DNA of 40,381 nt. Origin: Ideonella sp. A 288 (GTDB taxonomy: Bacteria > Pseudomonadota > Gammaproteobacteria > Burkholderiales > Burkholderiaceae_C). How positions within the stretch are numbered: the first letter of the stretch is position 1; each line of letters starts with the position of its first letter. The notes under the pieces are model-generated. The model had not been told where the DNA came from, did not search any database, and worked only from the letters and a program-made list of their open reading frames with translations. The DNA lies in assembly GCF_002198735.1 (NCBI RefSeq), contig NZ_MWLO01000094.1, positions 1-40,381 on the forward strand, read 5' to 3'. The position numbers and the translations under genes were made by a program. This document shows, piece by piece, positions 21,274-29,604 of the stretch.

Positions 21274-22179
21274 TCAAAGCCGCTGGCAGAACTCCATCAA
21301 ATGGTTGCGGAACCACTGGTGGCCGGCGTCCGATTCCACCGCCTCGTGCCAGATCAGGTACACCGGGAACTGCGGCAGGTGCAGCGGCACCGCGTGTGAG
21401 CGCAGGCGGAAGTTGTCGGCGTACAGCTGCGCCATGCGGCGCGGCAGCGTGCAGATCATGTCGGTGTGCTGCACCATCACCGGCATCGCGATGAAGTGCG
21501 GCACCATCACCGCGATGCGGCGCTGCAGGCCGCGCTTGGCCAGGGCCAGGTCGATCATCGGCCGGGCGTTCGACGGCCCGCCCAGCACCACGTGGCGCAG
21601 CGCCAGGTACAACTCCAGCGTCATGCGCTCGCCCAGCAGCGGGTGGTCGCGCCGCGACAGGCTCATCAGCGTCTCGGTCAACACGCACTTGTTGCGGTAG
21701 CCGGCGTCCGCAAGCGCGAAGTAGTCCAGCGCCAGATCCACCGTGCCCTCGCGCAGTTCGGCCTTCAACTGCGCGGCCGAGGCGGCACGGATGCGGATGC
21801 GCACCTGCGGCGCGGCCTCGGCCAGCCAGCGGATGAAGCCCGGCAGGATCACCGCCTCGCCGTAGTCCTCGACGCCGATCACGAACTCGCGGTCGGTGTG
21901 CGCGTAGTCGAAGGTGTCGTCGCTGCGCAGGCCGCGCTCCAGCGTGGTCAGCGCCTGGCGGATCGGCTCGGCCAGCCGCTTGGCCTTGGGCGTGGGCAGC
22001 ATGCCCTGGGCGTTGCGCTCGAACAGCGGGTCCTGCAGCCGGTCGCGCAGCCGGGCCAGCGCGTTGCTCACCGTCGGCTGCGACAGGTGCAGCTTGGCGG
22101 CTGCCTTGGAAATGCTGCGCTCGCCGTAGATGGCGTCGAAGACCAGCAGCAGGTTCAGGTCCAGCGAACGCAGGTTCAC
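21274..22179 (-). CDS. LysR family transcriptional regulator
   Basis: A 301-residue LTTR, normal length, starting at GTG 22179 with the sequence Asn-Leu-Arg-Ser-Leu-Asp-Leu-Asn-Leu-Leu-Leu-Val-Phe. The winged helix-turn-helix (about 5-62) reads Ser-Ile-Ser-Lys-Ala-Ala-Ala-Lys-Leu-His-Leu-Ser-Gln-Pro-Thr-Val-Ser-Asn-Ala-Leu. The effector-binding domain follows from about residue 90. Ser-Gln-Pro-Thr-Val-Ser and the effector domain place it in the NodD/SyrM/LinR-like branch rather than the CysB branch. It is divergent from the Bug-thiolase-ACAD-CoA ligase gene set and presumably controls it, with a CoA ester or its acid as co-inducer. An upstream frame continuing to 22917 has no family support and is ignored. 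Confidence 0.92.
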   Translation of the reverse strand: MNLRSLDLNLLLVFDAIYGERSISKAAAKLHLSQPTVSNALARLRDRLQDPLFERNAQGMLPTPKAKRLAEPIRQALTTLERGLRSDDTFDYAHTDREFVIGVEDYGEAVILPGFIRWLAEAAPQVRIRIRAASAAQLKAELREGTVDLALDYFALADAGYRNKCVLTETLMSLSRRDHPLLGERMTLELYLALRHVVLGGPSNARPMIDLALAKRGLQRRIAVMVPHFIAMPVMVQHTDMICTLPRRMAQLYADNFRLRSHAVPLHLPQFPVYLIWHEAVESDAGHQWFRNHLMEFCQRL

Positions 22180-22190
22180 GGGGGGTGCCG

Positions 22191-22216
22191 ATATTCGGAA
22201 TATGAATTCTGCATAT
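22191..22216. promoter_or_regulatory. LysR operator in the divergent intergenic region
   Basis: Two overlapping dyads stand out from the GC-rich background. ATATTC-G-GAATAT (22191-22203) is a perfect inverted repeat. ATATG-N7-CATAT (22200-22216) fits the LTTR T-N11-A box, from T22203 to A22215. A perfect TTGACA (22217-22222) abuts the second dyad on the plus strand, but I find no good -10 at normal spacing, as expected for an activator-dependent promoter. Confidence 0.75.
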
Positions 22217-22290
22217 TTGACATCAGAAGTTGATGCATGTTGGCGCCGCTTCGATACTGCGCCGGCACCGCCCCCCCACCGGAGATCCAC

Positions 22291-23253
22291 ATGCGATCCA
22301 TTTCCAGATTCGCCGCCGTCGCGTTGCTGGCCGTGGGGGCGGCGGCCTTTGCCCAGGGCTATCCCAACAAGCCGATCAAGGTGGTCGTGCCCTATGCCCC
22401 TGGCGGCAACATGGAGCACTGGCGGCCCACGCTGGCCAAGGTGAGCCAGATCCTGGGCCAGCCGCTGCTGATGGAGAACCGGCCCGGCGCCGGCGGCAAC
22501 ATCGGCAGCGACACGGTGGCCAAGTCGCCGGGCGACGGCTACACCCTGCTGATCGGCACCATCGGCACCCACGCCATCAACCCCAGCGCCTACGCGCGCA
22601 TGCCCTACGACGCGATCAAGGACTTCACCCCGATCGTGTCGCTGGCCACGATGACCAACGTGGCCATCGTGCACCCGGCGATGCCGGTGAAGACCATCCA
22701 GGAGTTCATCGCCCACGCCAAGGCCAGCCCCGGCAAGCTCAACTTCGGCTCGCCGGGCAATGGCTCGTCGGCGCACCTGACCGGCGAGCTGTTCAACCAG
22801 GTGGCCGGCGTCAGCATGCAGCACGTGCCCTACAAGGGCAGCGCGCCGGCCATGCTCGACCTGATGGCTGGACGCCTGGACATCATGTTCGACAACATCC
22901 CGCTGCCGCTGCAGCACATCAAGGCCGGCAAGCTGCGCGGCCTGGCGGTGACGGCGGCGCAGCGCTCGGCGGTGCTGCCCGAGTTGCCGACGCTGGGCGA
23001 AGCGGGCGTGCAGGGCTTCGATGTCAGCTCCTGGTACGGCATCTACGCCCCGGCCGGGCTGCCGAAGGAGCTGGTGGCCCGCGTCAACGCGGCCTTCAAC
23101 GAGGCCCTGCGCGTGCCCGAGATCCGCGAGCAGCTCACCGCCCAGGGCTGGACGGTCACCGGCGGCACGCCCGAGCAGTTCGGCGCCTTCACCCAGGCCG
23201 AGCTCGACCGCTGGGCCAAGGTGGTGAAGGCCGCCAACGTCCGCGTCGAATGA
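22291..23253 (+). CDS. tripartite tricarboxylate transporter (Bug) substrate-binding protein 1
   Basis: A 320-residue periplasmic receptor with a signal peptide (cleavage after Ala-Phe-Ala near residue 21) and the Bug pattern: Tyr-Pro-Asn-Lys-Pro-Ile-Lys-Val-Val-Val-Pro-Tyr-Ala-Pro-Gly-Gly, then Asn-Arg-Pro-Gly-Ala-Gly-Gly-Asn-Ile-Gly, then Tyr-Lys-Gly-Ser-Ala-Pro-Ala. These proteins bind carboxylic acids through ordered waters. The usual Asp after Gly-Gly, which contacts the ligand's amino group or helps shape the pocket, is replaced by Asn-Met here. No TctA or TctB membrane genes are in the window, so it is an orphan receptor that may use a distant permease or act as a sensor. GGAG six bases before ATG 22291 fixes the start. 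It is first in the LysR-linked unit. Confidence 0.9.
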   Translation: MRSISRFAAVALLAVGAAAFAQGYPNKPIKVVVPYAPGGNMEHWRPTLAKVSQILGQPLLMENRPGAGGNIGSDTVAKSPGDGYTLLIGTIGTHAINPSAYARMPYDAIKDFTPIVSLATMTNVAIVHPAMPVKTIQEFIAHAKASPGKLNFGSPGNGSSAHLTGELFNQVAGVSMQHVPYKGSAPAMLDLMAGRLDIMFDNIPLPLQHIKAGKLRGLAVTAAQRSAVLPELPTLGEAGVQGFDVSSWYGIYAPAGLPKELVARVNAAFNEALRVPEIREQLTAQGWTVTGGTPEQFGAFTQAELDRWAKVVKAANVRVE

Positions 23254-23321
23254 CCAGCCCGGCCCACTGATCGGGCCCGGGCCGGGCCCGCCCCGTGACC
23301 GACCCCCAAGGAAAGCACCTG

Positions 23322-24530
23322 ATGCGATCAGAAGTTGCCATCGTCGGCTGCGGCCGCACCCCCTACAGCCGGGCCAAGGCCGGCGAGCCCGTGCGCACCG
23401 TCGACGACTACATCGCCTGGGCCGCCGACCTGGCGCTGCAGCAGGCCGGCATGTCGAAGACCGATTTCGACGGCCAGGGCCTGGGCGTGGCCCATGCCGA
23501 GGTGGCGCACACCGTCAACTGGTCGGCCGCGGTGGCCGAGAACCTGGGCATCAGCCCGCAGGTGCTGATCCGCGCCGACCAGGGCGGCGCCTCGGCCTCG
23601 GCGATGCTGATCCGCGCCGCGGCGATGATCCACGCCGGCATCGTCGACCGCGTGCTGGTGGTGGGCGCCGACACGCCGCTGAACATGCCGTCGATCGCGC
23701 CCGGCCTGCCGCTGTCGCCCGAGCGCACGCGCGGCGTGTACTGGGACTTCCAGGGCCCGTTCGGCGTGATGGGCGCCAGCGCCCAGTTCGCGCTGGTGCT
23801 GCAGCGCTACCAGCACGAACACAAGCTCACCTCCGAGCAGATGGGCAAGGTCGCCGTCAATGCGCGTTATCACGCCTCGATGCACGAGGGCGCCATCTAC
23901 CGCAAGCCGTTCACGCTGCAGGAGTACCTCGACTCGCGCCTGCTCACCGACCCGATCCGCCTGCTCGACTGCGTGCCCATCGTCAACGGCGGCCTGGCCT
24001 ACATCGTCACCTCGGCCAAGACCGCGCGCACGCTGACCGACAAGCCGGTGTACCTGCGCGGCTTCGGCGAGGTCAACAACTACTACCGCGGCCCGCGCGC
24101 GCTGCCCGACATCACCTACACCGGCTTCACGCAGGCCGCGCCCCAGGCCATGGCCATGGCCGGCGTGAAGCACAGGGACATCCAGTTCCTGCAGCCCTAC
24201 GACGACTATCCCTTCATCGCCATCATGACGATCGAGGACCACGGCTTCTGCCAGAAGGGCGAGGGCGGCCGCTTCGTCGACGAGCACGACCTGCACTTCG
24301 ACGGTGACTTTCCGATGTCCACCGACGGCGGCCAGCTCTCGGGCGGCCAGCCCGGCGGGGCCATCGGCGGCTTCATGCCGCTGGTCGAATCGGTGTCGCA
24401 GCTGCGCGGCGAGGCCGGCGCGCGCCAGGTGCGCGATGCCGGGCTGGGCATCTCCTGCGGCTTCGGCGGCATCCCCTACGGCCGCCCGGGCCGCAGCTGC
24501 ATTTCACTGGTCCTCGGAAGGGAGCCCTGA
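23322..24530 (+). CDS. thiolase-like (SCP2/Ltp-type) protein lacking the nucleophilic cysteine
   Basis: A 402-residue thiolase-superfamily protein. It starts Val-Ala-Ile-Val-Gly-Cys-Gly-Arg-Thr-Pro-Tyr and has the C-terminal Ile-Glu-Asp-His-Gly-Phe-Cys-Gln-Lys-Gly-Glu-Gly-Gly and Gln-Leu-Arg-Gly-Glu-Ala-Gly-Ala-Arg-Gln-Val motifs of the SCP2-thiolase/lipid-transfer group. Where degradative thiolases have the acyl-accepting Cys, residues 85-92 read Ala-Asp-Gln-Gly-Gly-Ala-Ser-Ala, with no Cys. Ltp2-like members of this kind pair with a DUF35 protein and cleave aldol CoA esters instead of performing thiolysis; the next gene, two bases away, is a DUF35 protein. A retro-aldolase or acyl-CoA lyase role is therefore inferred. 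AAGGA upstream supports ATG 23322 over GTG 23295. Confidence 0.85.
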   Translation: MRSEVAIVGCGRTPYSRAKAGEPVRTVDDYIAWAADLALQQAGMSKTDFDGQGLGVAHAEVAHTVNWSAAVAENLGISPQVLIRADQGGASASAMLIRAAAMIHAGIVDRVLVVGADTPLNMPSIAPGLPLSPERTRGVYWDFQGPFGVMGASAQFALVLQRYQHEHKLTSEQMGKVAVNARYHASMHEGAIYRKPFTLQEYLDSRLLTDPIRLLDCVPIVNGGLAYIVTSAKTARTLTDKPVYLRGFGEVNNYYRGPRALPDITYTGFTQAAPQAMAMAGVKHRDIQFLQPYDDYPFIAIMTIEDHGFCQKGEGGRFVDEHDLHFDGDFPMSTDGGQLSGGQPGGAIGGFMPLVESVSQLRGEAGARQVRDAGLGISCGFGGIPYGRPGRSCISLVLGREP

Positions 24531-24532
24531 GC

Positions 24533-24985
24533 ATGGCCGACACCACACCGAACGAGCCGTCGAACACGCCATCGAACAAGCCGCTGCCCGTCATCACCGA
24601 CCTGACGCGCCCCTTCTGGACGGCCGCCAAGGAAGGGCTGCTGGTGCTGCAGAAATGCCAGCGCTGCGGCACCTTCAACTTCCACCCCAAGGCCTGGTGC
24701 ATCGACTGCGGCAGCCGCGAGCTGGTGTGGACCCCGGCCCAGCCCTTCGGCACGGTGTACTCCTTCACCATCTCGCGCTCGGTGGCGATGAACTACCCGG
24801 GCTGGCAGGCCGAGCTGCCGGTGCTGATGTGCCTGATCGACCTCGACGACGGCGCCCGCATGTACGCGCAGGTGACGCACTGCGCGCCCGAGGCGCTGCA
24901 CATCGGCATGCGCGTGCAGGTGCATTTCGAATCGATCAGCGACGAGGCCGGCATCCCCAAGTTCCGGCCGTTGCTGGCCGCCTGA
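24533..24985 (+). CDS. Zn-ribbon / OB-fold (DUF35) acyl-CoA-associated protein
   Basis: A 150-residue partner protein. A rubredoxin-like zinc ribbon uses C42, C45, C56 and C59 (Cys-Gln-Arg-Cys ... Cys-Ile-Asp-Cys), followed by an OB-fold (about 65-145) with Gly-Thr-Val-Tyr-Ser-Phe-Thr-Ile-Ser-Arg. An N-terminal helix includes Thr-Arg-Pro-Phe-Trp-Thr-Ala-Ala. DUF35 proteins bind CoA esters and form complexes with Ltp-type thiolases, as in steroid side-chain degradation. The start codon is two bases after the thiolase-like stop, so translation is probably coupled and the two should form one complex. The first 17 residues are Asn/Thr/Pro-rich and likely disordered. Confidence 0.9.
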   Translation: MADTTPNEPSNTPSNKPLPVITDLTRPFWTAAKEGLLVLQKCQRCGTFNFHPKAWCIDCGSRELVWTPAQPFGTVYSFTISRSVAMNYPGWQAELPVLMCLIDLDDGARMYAQVTHCAPEALHIGMRVQVHFESISDEAGIPKFRPLLAA

Positions 24986-24994
24986 GCACGGGCG

Positions 24995-26212
24995 ATGGAG
25001 CCGACGCCCGACGATCTCGAACTGCGCAGGGCCGGCATGCACGACGTGCCCTTCGACTGGCAGGATGCGCTGCGCCTGGACGACCTGTTGACGCCCGAAG
25101 AGGTGATGATCCGCGACAGCGCGCGCAAGTACGCGCAAGAGCGGCTGATGCCGCGCATCCTGCAGGCGCACCGCCACGAGACCTTCGACGTGGAGGTGAT
25201 GCGCGAGATGGGCGAGCTGGGCTTCCTGGGCGCCACGATCCAGGGCTTCGGCTGCGCCGGCATCAGCTATGTCGGCTACGGCCTGATCGCCCGCGAGTTC
25301 GAGCGCGTCGACACCGCCTTCCGCTCGGCGCTGGGCGTGCAGAGCACGCTGTCGATGATGCCGATCTACCTGTTCGGCAGCCAGGAGCAGCGCGAGCGCT
25401 ACCTGCCGGCCATGGCCCGCGGCCGCACGCTCGGCTGCTTCGGCCTGACCGAGCCCGACCACGGCTCCGACCCCGGCTCGATGGCCAGCCGCGCGCGCGC
25501 GGTCGACGGCGGCTGGCGCCTCAGTGGCACCAAGACCTGGATCACCCACGCCCCCATCGCCGACCTGATGGTGGTGTGGGCCAAGGACGAGGGCGGCCGC
25601 GTCAACGGCTTCGTGCTCGAGCGCGGCATGCCGGGCCTGTCCACCGCCAAGATCGAGGGCAAGTTCTCGGTGCGGGCCTCGCCCACCGGCGAGATCCACA
25701 TGGACGACGTGTTCGTGCCCGAGTCGCAGCGCCTGCCCGGTGCCAAGGGCCTGGCCGCTCCGTTTGCGTGCTTGAACAACGCGCGCTTCGGCATCTGCTG
25801 GGGCGCGATGGGCGCGGCCGAGTTCTGCTGGCATGCCGCGCGGCAGTATGTGCTCGACCGCAAGCAGTTCGGCCGGCCGCTGGCCGCCAACCAGCTGGTG
25901 CAGAAGAAGCTGGCCGACATGCAGACCGAGGTCACCCTCGGCACGCTGGCCTGCCTGCACCTGAGCCGCCTGCGCGATCAGGGCCGGGCCAGCCCCGAGA
26001 TGGTGTCGCTGCTCAAGCGCAACTGCGCCGGCAAGGCGCTGGACATCGCCCGGACGGCCCGCGACATGCACGGCGGCAACGGCATCTCCGACACCTACCA
26101 CGTCATTCGCCACCTGATGAACCTCGAGACGGTGAACACGCTCGAAGGCACGCACGACATCCACGCGCTGGTGCTGGGCCGTGCGCAGACCGGCATTTCC
26201 GCCTTCAACTAG
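24995..26212 (+). CDS. acyl-CoA dehydrogenase, glutaryl-CoA dehydrogenase-like
   Basis: A 405-residue FAD enzyme of the acyl-CoA dehydrogenase family, closest by eye to glutaryl-CoA dehydrogenase: [15 protein letters not shown], Trp-Ile-Thr-His-Ala-Pro-Ile-Ala-Asp, and Asp-Met-His-Gly-Gly-Asn-Gly-Ile-Ser. The catalytic base is E384 (Leu-Glu-Gly-Thr-His-Asp). R110 in Phe-Arg-Ser-Ala-Leu matches the Arg that binds the distal carboxylate of glutaryl-CoA. Such enzymes oxidise and decarboxylate glutaryl-CoA to crotonyl-CoA. Some key context differs from housekeeping GcdH: it lies in a Bug/DUF35/ADP-ligase unit, and the usual Gly-Gly in the loop after Pro-Thr-Ile is altered to Gly-Phe-Gly-Cys-Ala-Gly. 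It starts nine bases after the DUF35 stop. Substrate may be glutarate or a substituted dicarboxylate. Confidence 0.88.
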   Translation: MEPTPDDLELRRAGMHDVPFDWQDALRLDDLLTPEEVMIRDSARKYAQERLMPRILQAHRHETFDVEVMREMGELGFLGATIQGFGCAGISYVGYGLIAREFERVDTAFRSALGVQSTLSMMPIYLFGSQEQRERYLPAMARGRTLGCFGLTEPDHGSDPGSMASRARAVDGGWRLSGTKTWITHAPIADLMVVWAKDEGGRVNGFVLERGMPGLSTAKIEGKFSVRASPTGEIHMDDVFVPESQRLPGAKGLAAPFACLNNARFGICWGAMGAAEFCWHAARQYVLDRKQFGRPLAANQLVQKKLADMQTEVTLGTLACLHLSRLRDQGRASPEMVSLLKRNCAGKALDIARTARDMHGGNGISDTYHVIRHLMNLETVNTLEGTHDIHALVLGRAQTGISAFN

Positions 26213-26221
26213 AGGCTGCCG

Positions 26222-28381
26222 ATGGCCCATGCCCCCACCGCCCGCGCCGAAGCCATCGAGCGGCTGATCCACCCGCGCTCGATCGCCATCGTCGGCGCGT
26301 CGGCCGACCTATCGAAGATCAACGGCCGGCCGCTGAAGCACCTGCTCGACAAGGGCTACGCCGGCCGCATCCTGCCGGTGAACCCGAAGTACCCGCAGAT
26401 CGCCGGGCTGGCCTGCGTGCCCGACATCGCCAGCCTGCCCGAGGCGGCCGACCTGGCCATCGTGGCGGTGCCGGCCAGCGAGGTGCTGGCCAGCCTCGAC
26501 GCGCTGGGCCGGCGCGGTGTGCGCGCAGCCGTGGTCTTCAGCTCGGGCTTCGGCGAGACCGGCGCCGACGGCCTGGCGCTGGAGCAGGCGCTGGCCGCCT
26601 GCGCCGCGCGCCACGGCATGGTGCTGTGCGGCCCCAACTGCCTGGGCTTCGTCAACGCCTTCGACAAGGTCTACGCCACCTTCAGCCAGTACGCCGATGG
26701 CCCCACCGGGCCCGGGCCGATCGCCTTCGTCACCCAGTCGGGCGCCTTCGGCACCGCCATCGCCGCGCTGGCGCGGCAGCGCGGGCTGGGCCTGGGCTAC
26801 TTCATCAACACCGGCAACCAGGCCGACCTGGATTTCAGCGAACTGATGGGCAGCGTGGTCGGCGATCCGCGCATCCGCGTCGCCGCCGGCTACCTCGAAG
26901 GGCTGGAGGACGGCCCGGCGCTGATCCGCCTGGCGCGGCGCTGCCACCAGCTGGGCAAGCCGCTGGTGCTGACCAAGGTGGGCCGCATGGCGTCGGGCCA
27001 GCGCGCGGCGGCTTCGCACACCGGTGCGCTGGCGGTGGCCGATGCGGTGTTCGACGCAGTGATCCGCCAGCACGGCGTGCTGCGCGCACGCAACGAAGAG
27101 CAGATGCTCGACATGCTGCAGGCCCTGTCGCAGGAGCGCCGCCCCGCGGGCTTTGGCCTGGGCATCGCCACGCAGTCGGGCGGTGCCGGCGTGATGATGG
27201 CCGACCGCGCCGAGGAGGTGGGCCTGGACGTGCCCGAGCTGGCGCCCGCCACCCAGGCCCGCCTGGCCGGGGTGATGCCCGCCTTCGGCTCGGCCGGCAA
27301 TCCGGTCGACGTGACCGGTCAGTTCGTGGCGCGGCCCGAACTGCTGCGCGAATCGGTGGTGGCGCTGCTGGACGACCCGGGCATCCACCTGGGCATCGTC
27401 TGGCTGCAGCTGATGACCGCGCACGTGGACACGCTGGTGCGCATCTTCTGCGAGATCCGCGACCGCACCACCAAGCCCTTCTTCGTCTGCTGGGTGGCCG
27501 CACCGGCGGCGGCCCTGGCCCAGCTGCAGGCCGAGGGCATCGTCGTCTTCAGCGCCGGCGAGCGGGCGGTGGAGGCAGCGGCGGCGCTGGCGCGCCATGC
27601 CGCCTTCGCGCGGGCCCAGGCCCGGCGCGGGCCTCTGGTGCCGCGGCAGCTGGCGCTGCCGGCGCTGCGGGGCCGCGTGCACGACGGCGTGCAGCCCAGC
27701 GTGCCGGCCACCGAGTGGCTGCGCGCCGCGGGCGTGCCGGTGGCCTCGGTGGCGCTGGCCCGCGACGCCGACCAGGCGGTGGCGCTGTGGCGCGCCGCCG
27801 GGGCGCCGGTGGCGTTGAAGATCGAATCGGCCGACATCACCCACAAGACCGAGGTCGGCGGCGTGATCCTGAACCTCGACGACGAAGCGGCCGTGCGCGC
27901 TGCCTACGACCTGCTGTGGCAGCGGGCCCGCCAGGCCCGACCCCAGGCGGTGCTGGACGGCGTGCTGGTGCAGGCCATGGCCTCGGGCGACGTCGAACTC
28001 GTGGTCGGCGCGCAGCGCGACCCGGTGTTCGGCATGGTCGTGATGGTCGGCCTGGGCGGCGTGCTGGTCGAGGTGCTGAAGGACGTGGCCTTCCGCCATG
28101 CGCCCTTCGACGTCGACGAGGCCCACGCCATGCTGCGCGAGCTGCGCCTGGGCGCGCTGCTCGACGGCGTGCGCGGCCGGCCCGGCGTGGACCGGGGCGC
28201 CCTCGCCCGCCTGCTGTCCGACCTGTCGCATTGGGTGGCCGCGATGCAGCCCTGGCTGGCCGAGCTCGACCTCAACCCGGTGCTGGTCGGCGCCAACGGG
28301 CCGCTGGCCGTTGACTGCGTGATGGTGTTCCGGCACCAGCCCGCGGGTCTGCCCGCGCCGGACCGACCCCGCCCGACCTGA
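26222..28381 (+). CDS. acetate-CoA ligase family protein (ADP-forming acyl-CoA synthetase)
   Basis: A 719-residue single-chain NDP-forming acyl-CoA synthetase. It has a CoA-binding Rossmann domain (about 10-135, Ile-Ala-Ile-Val-Gly-Ala-Ser), a succinyl-CoA ligase-like domain (about 150-460) with the phospho-acceptor H266 in Ala-Ser-His-Thr-Gly-Ala-Leu, and an ATP-grasp domain (about 485-710) with Ala-Leu-Lys-Ile-Glu-Ser and His-Lys-Thr-Glu-Val-Gly-Gly. It makes an acyl-CoA from acid, CoA and ATP, releasing ADP and phosphate. In this cluster it is the candidate activating enzyme for the acid captured by the Bug receptors. AGAGG precedes ATG 26222, nine bases after the dehydrogenase stop. Acid specificity cannot be read; a protein acetyltransferase domain, present in some relatives, is absent. 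Confidence 0.9.
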   Translation: MAHAPTARAEAIERLIHPRSIAIVGASADLSKINGRPLKHLLDKGYAGRILPVNPKYPQIAGLACVPDIASLPEAADLAIVAVPASEVLASLDALGRRGVRAAVVFSSGFGETGADGLALEQALAACAARHGMVLCGPNCLGFVNAFDKVYATFSQYADGPTGPGPIAFVTQSGAFGTAIAALARQRGLGLGYFINTGNQADLDFSELMGSVVGDPRIRVAAGYLEGLEDGPALIRLARRCHQLGKPLVLTKVGRMASGQRAAASHTGALAVADAVFDAVIRQHGVLRARNEEQMLDMLQALSQERRPAGFGLGIATQSGGAGVMMADRAEEVGLDVPELAPATQARLAGVMPAFGSAGNPVDVTGQFVARPELLRESVVALLDDPGIHLGIVWLQLMTAHVDTLVRIFCEIRDRTTKPFFVCWVAAPAAALAQLQAEGIVVFSAGERAVEAAAALARHAAFARAQARRGPLVPRQLALPALRGRVHDGVQPSVPATEWLRAAGVPVASVALARDADQAVALWRAAGAPVALKIESADITHKTEVGGVILNLDDEAAVRAAYDLLWQRARQARPQAVLDGVLVQAMASGDVELVVGAQRDPVFGMVVMVGLGGVLVEVLKDVAFRHAPFDVDEAHAMLRELRLGALLDGVRGRPGVDRGALARLLSDLSHWVAAMQPWLAELDLNPVLVGANGPLAVDCVMVFRHQPAGLPAPDRPRPT

Positions 28382-28431
28382 TTTCTCGCCCCGCGCCACC
28401 CCAAAACGACCACCCCAGGAGACACAGACCC

Positions 28432-29448
28432 ATGGCACACCCTTCGCGCACCATCCTGTCGCGACTGCTCGCCGCGTCGGCGCTTGCGGCCGCCGTCCTG
28501 GCCGGGCCCGCGGCACTGGCCCAGGGGGCCTATCCCAACCGCGCCATCACCGTCGTGGCGCCCTACAGCGCCGGTGGCGATGCCGACCTGGCCGCGCGCA
28601 ACTTCGCCGCCGCCGCGCAGCGCGTGCTGGGCCAGACGGTGCTGGTGGTCAACAAGACCGGCGCCAGCGGGGTGATCGGTTCGGCGCAGGTGGTGGCCGC
28701 GCCGCCCGACGGCTACACCCTGCTGCTGGCGCGCACCGGCTCGCAGGCCATCCTGCCGGCGATCCAGCCCACGTCCACCAAGTACAAGTGGGACGACTAC
28801 ACCTTCATCGGCATGCTCGAGCTCAACCCGTACGGCTGCGCGGTGAACGCCAAGTCGACGTACCGCACGCTCGACGACCTGGTCAAGGCCATCCGCAGCA
28901 AGGGCAAGTCGATGAACTTCGGCACCGCCGGGCAGCTGACCACCAACGACATGGGCCCGCGCGAGCTGTTCCGCCTGCTCAAGCTGACCCCTGACCAGGC
29001 GCCGACGATGATCCCGTACAAGGGCACGGGCGATGCGGTGCAGTCGCTGCTGGCCGGCGAGACCGACTTCTCCTGCGGCAGCATGGGCCCCTTCCTGGCC
29101 CACATCAAGGCGGGCACGCTGCGCACGGTGATGGTCACCACGGCCGAGCGCCTGGCCTCGCTGCCCGACGTGCCCACCGCGCGCGAGCTGGGCTATGCCG
29201 AGATGGAGCGCATCGTCGGCTGGAGCGCGGTGTTCGGCCCGGCCAAGCTGCCGGCCGACGTGCGCGACAAGCTGACCGCCACGCTTAAGGCCCTGGCCAC
29301 CGATCCGGCCTGGCTGGCCGGCACCGCCCAGACCGGCTCGGTGCCCTACGTCAAGTCGCCCGACGAGACCCGCGATTTCGTGCAGGGCCAGTACCAGCTG
29401 TACCGCACCCTGGGCGAGCAACTGGGCATCATCGACGGCAAGCCGTAA
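28432..29448 (+). CDS. tripartite tricarboxylate transporter (Bug) substrate-binding protein 2
   Basis: A 338-residue periplasmic receptor with a signal peptide (cleavage after Ala-Leu-Ala near residue 30). The Bug signature reads Tyr-Pro-Asn-Arg-Ala-Ile-Thr-Val-Val-Ala-Pro-Tyr-Ser-Ala-Gly-Gly-Asp-Ala-Asp, with the usual Asp pair present, unlike receptor 1. Tyr-Lys-Gly-Thr-Gly-Asp-Ala-Val and Gly-Gly-equivalent pocket loops follow. It is distant in sequence from receptor 1, so it is not a recent duplicate and may bind a different acid. It follows the CoA ligase by 50 bases with an AGGAG ribosome-binding site and is probably last in the unit. No membrane transporter genes accompany it. Confidence 0.9.
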   Translation: MAHPSRTILSRLLAASALAAAVLAGPAALAQGAYPNRAITVVAPYSAGGDADLAARNFAAAAQRVLGQTVLVVNKTGASGVIGSAQVVAAPPDGYTLLLARTGSQAILPAIQPTSTKYKWDDYTFIGMLELNPYGCAVNAKSTYRTLDDLVKAIRSKGKSMNFGTAGQLTTNDMGPRELFRLLKLTPDQAPTMIPYKGTGDAVQSLLAGETDFSCGSMGPFLAHIKAGTLRTVMVTTAERLASLPDVPTARELGYAEMERIVGWSAVFGPAKLPADVRDKLTATLKALATDPAWLAGTAQTGSVPYVKSPDETRDFVQGQYQLYRTLGEQLGIIDGKP

Positions 29449-29604
29449 GGGGCGCCCAGGCGCGAGGTTCCCGACGGCACCGGCGGCCACGGCGGTCGCC
29501 GGCGTGCCGGGTTGCGCACCCGGCGCAACCTTGCGCACTTGCAAGCGGGCGCGGCAGCCCCATCTGCCAGAATCGTCCACCGCCCGCCGCCGCTCCCTGC
29601 CGCC

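Noticed and set aside
24304-28314. 1336-codon plus-strand open frame across the dehydrogenase and CoA ligase genes
   Set aside because: It is out of phase with three well-supported genes, and its product is Arg/Ala/Pro/Gly-rich with no domain, typical of antiphase frames in GC-rich DNA.
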